Assembly: GCA_937949965.1 (NCBI GenBank)
Contig: CALFBF010000006.1
Coordinates: 1-32,766 of the forward strand
Source of the DNA: an uncultured Roseibacillus sp.
GTDB taxonomy: Bacteria > Verrucomicrobiota > Verrucomicrobiia > Verrucomicrobiales > Akkermansiaceae
Direction: 5' to 3'
Length of the DNA: 32,766 nucleotides
Shown here: in pieces, positions 32,555 to 32,766 of the stretch
Layout: every line of letters starts with the position of its first letter
Numbering within the stretch: the stretch's first letter is position 1
The notes under the pieces: model-generated
What the model was told of the DNA's origin: nothing
Databases searched by the model: none
The model's input: the letters and a program-made list of their open reading frames with translations, nothing else
Program-made: the position numbers and the translations under genes

Positions 32555-32766
32555 ATGCTCGAAAACATCAGAAAATACACTGGCCTCTTCATCGTGGTCT
32601 TGGTCCTTGTCTTCGTTGGTCTTATCTTTATCGAGAGTAACTCAGGCGGAAGAGGTCCCGGCAGTGGTCCCGTTGTGGTCAAAACTGATCTCAAAGCCTA
32701 CTCCCTGAAAGACTTGCAGGCTGCTCAACAAGAAATCCGTCTCGGGCAACGCATTCTACAAACTTC
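32555..32766 (+). CDS. Membrane-anchored protein, possibly PpiD/SurA-like peptidylprolyl isomerase (N-terminus only)
   Basis: The ATG at 32555 opens 70 codons that run off the right edge. A short N-terminal helix MLENIRKYTG is followed by one transmembrane segment (LFIVVLVLVFVGLIFI, about 11-26), then a Gly/Ser linker and a polar helix (YSLKDLQAAQQEIRLGQRIL). The MLENIRK start plus single anchor resembles membrane-bound periplasmic PPIases of the PpiD/SurA_N class, which help fold exported proteins. Only the N-terminus is visible, so the identity is tentative; the start has no ribosome binding site. A GC-rich hairpin lies in the presumed leader. Confidence 0.5.
   Translation, partial: MLENIRKYTGLFIVVLVLVFVGLIFIESNSGGRGPGSGPVVVKTDLKAYSLKDLQAAQQEIRLGQRILQT

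Overview
The window looks like a chromosomal segment from a member of the Verrucomicrobiota, probably a free-living, polysaccharide-using one. This is an inference from gene content: a Rho with a long lysine/alanine-rich tail, a DUF6428 protein, helical proteins of the repetitive verrucomicrobial type, a GH97 / DUF5060 glycoside hydrolase pair, a large secreted TPR protein, and very few Shine-Dalgarno sites. No rRNA, tRNA, CRISPR array, phage or transposase gene was seen. Most of the window is housekeeping sequence of moderate GC, interrupted by an AT-rich accessory stretch (about 15.8-18.9 kb) and a repeat-containing gap (22.7-23.3 kb).

Layout. 1-2924 (-): N-terminal 974 codons of a secreted TPR protein that runs off the left edge. 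3112-4755 (-): transcription terminator Rho, then a 412 bp gap. 5168-6610 (+): NfeD-type membrane serine protease, convergent with 6644-8050 (-) glucuronate isomerase UxaC. 8517-9359 (+): a sigma-70 factor without region 1.1, preceded by two palindromes (one like a PerR/Fur box) and followed by a strong terminator. 9654-12140 (+): a membrane-anchored GspG-C-like protein, a DUF6428 protein with a good promoter, a CAP-domain lipoprotein and an unrecognised protein with an internal duplication. 12257-14569 (-): FtsH with an apparently duplicated extracytoplasmic domain. 14738-15466 (-): AIM24-family protein. 15829-18560 (-): AT-rich pair, a membrane-anchored helical-repeat protein and a secreted beta-helix protein. 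19291-22671 (+): nuoD-nuoE-nuoF of complex I, behind a perfect TGTGA-N6-TCACA palindrome. 22681-23285: two copies, about 96% identical, of a MITE/REP-like palindromic element. 23464-24003 (+): small membrane protein. 24095-24473 (-): hicB antitoxin with a frameshifted hicA. 24570-27617 (-) and 27859-29745 (+): divergent secreted glycoside hydrolases. 29748-32259 (-): dCMP-deaminase-like enzyme overlapping a DUF255/YyaL thioredoxin-domain protein. 32555 to the right edge (+): start of a membrane-anchored protein, possibly a PpiD/SurA-like folding factor.

How the genes relate. Several products are envelope or protein-quality factors (FtsH, NfeD protease, possible PPIase). The glycoside hydrolases and UxaC suggest use of plant or algal polysaccharides and uronates. 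NuoDEF form the NADH-input end of complex I together with the quinone-site subunit; the other nuo genes are not here. I found no convincing new multi-gene defence system. The best leads are the palindromic repeat element, the two regulator-like palindromes, the duplicated FtsH domain, the Rho tail, the broken hicA and the duplicated-domain orphan at 11445-12140.
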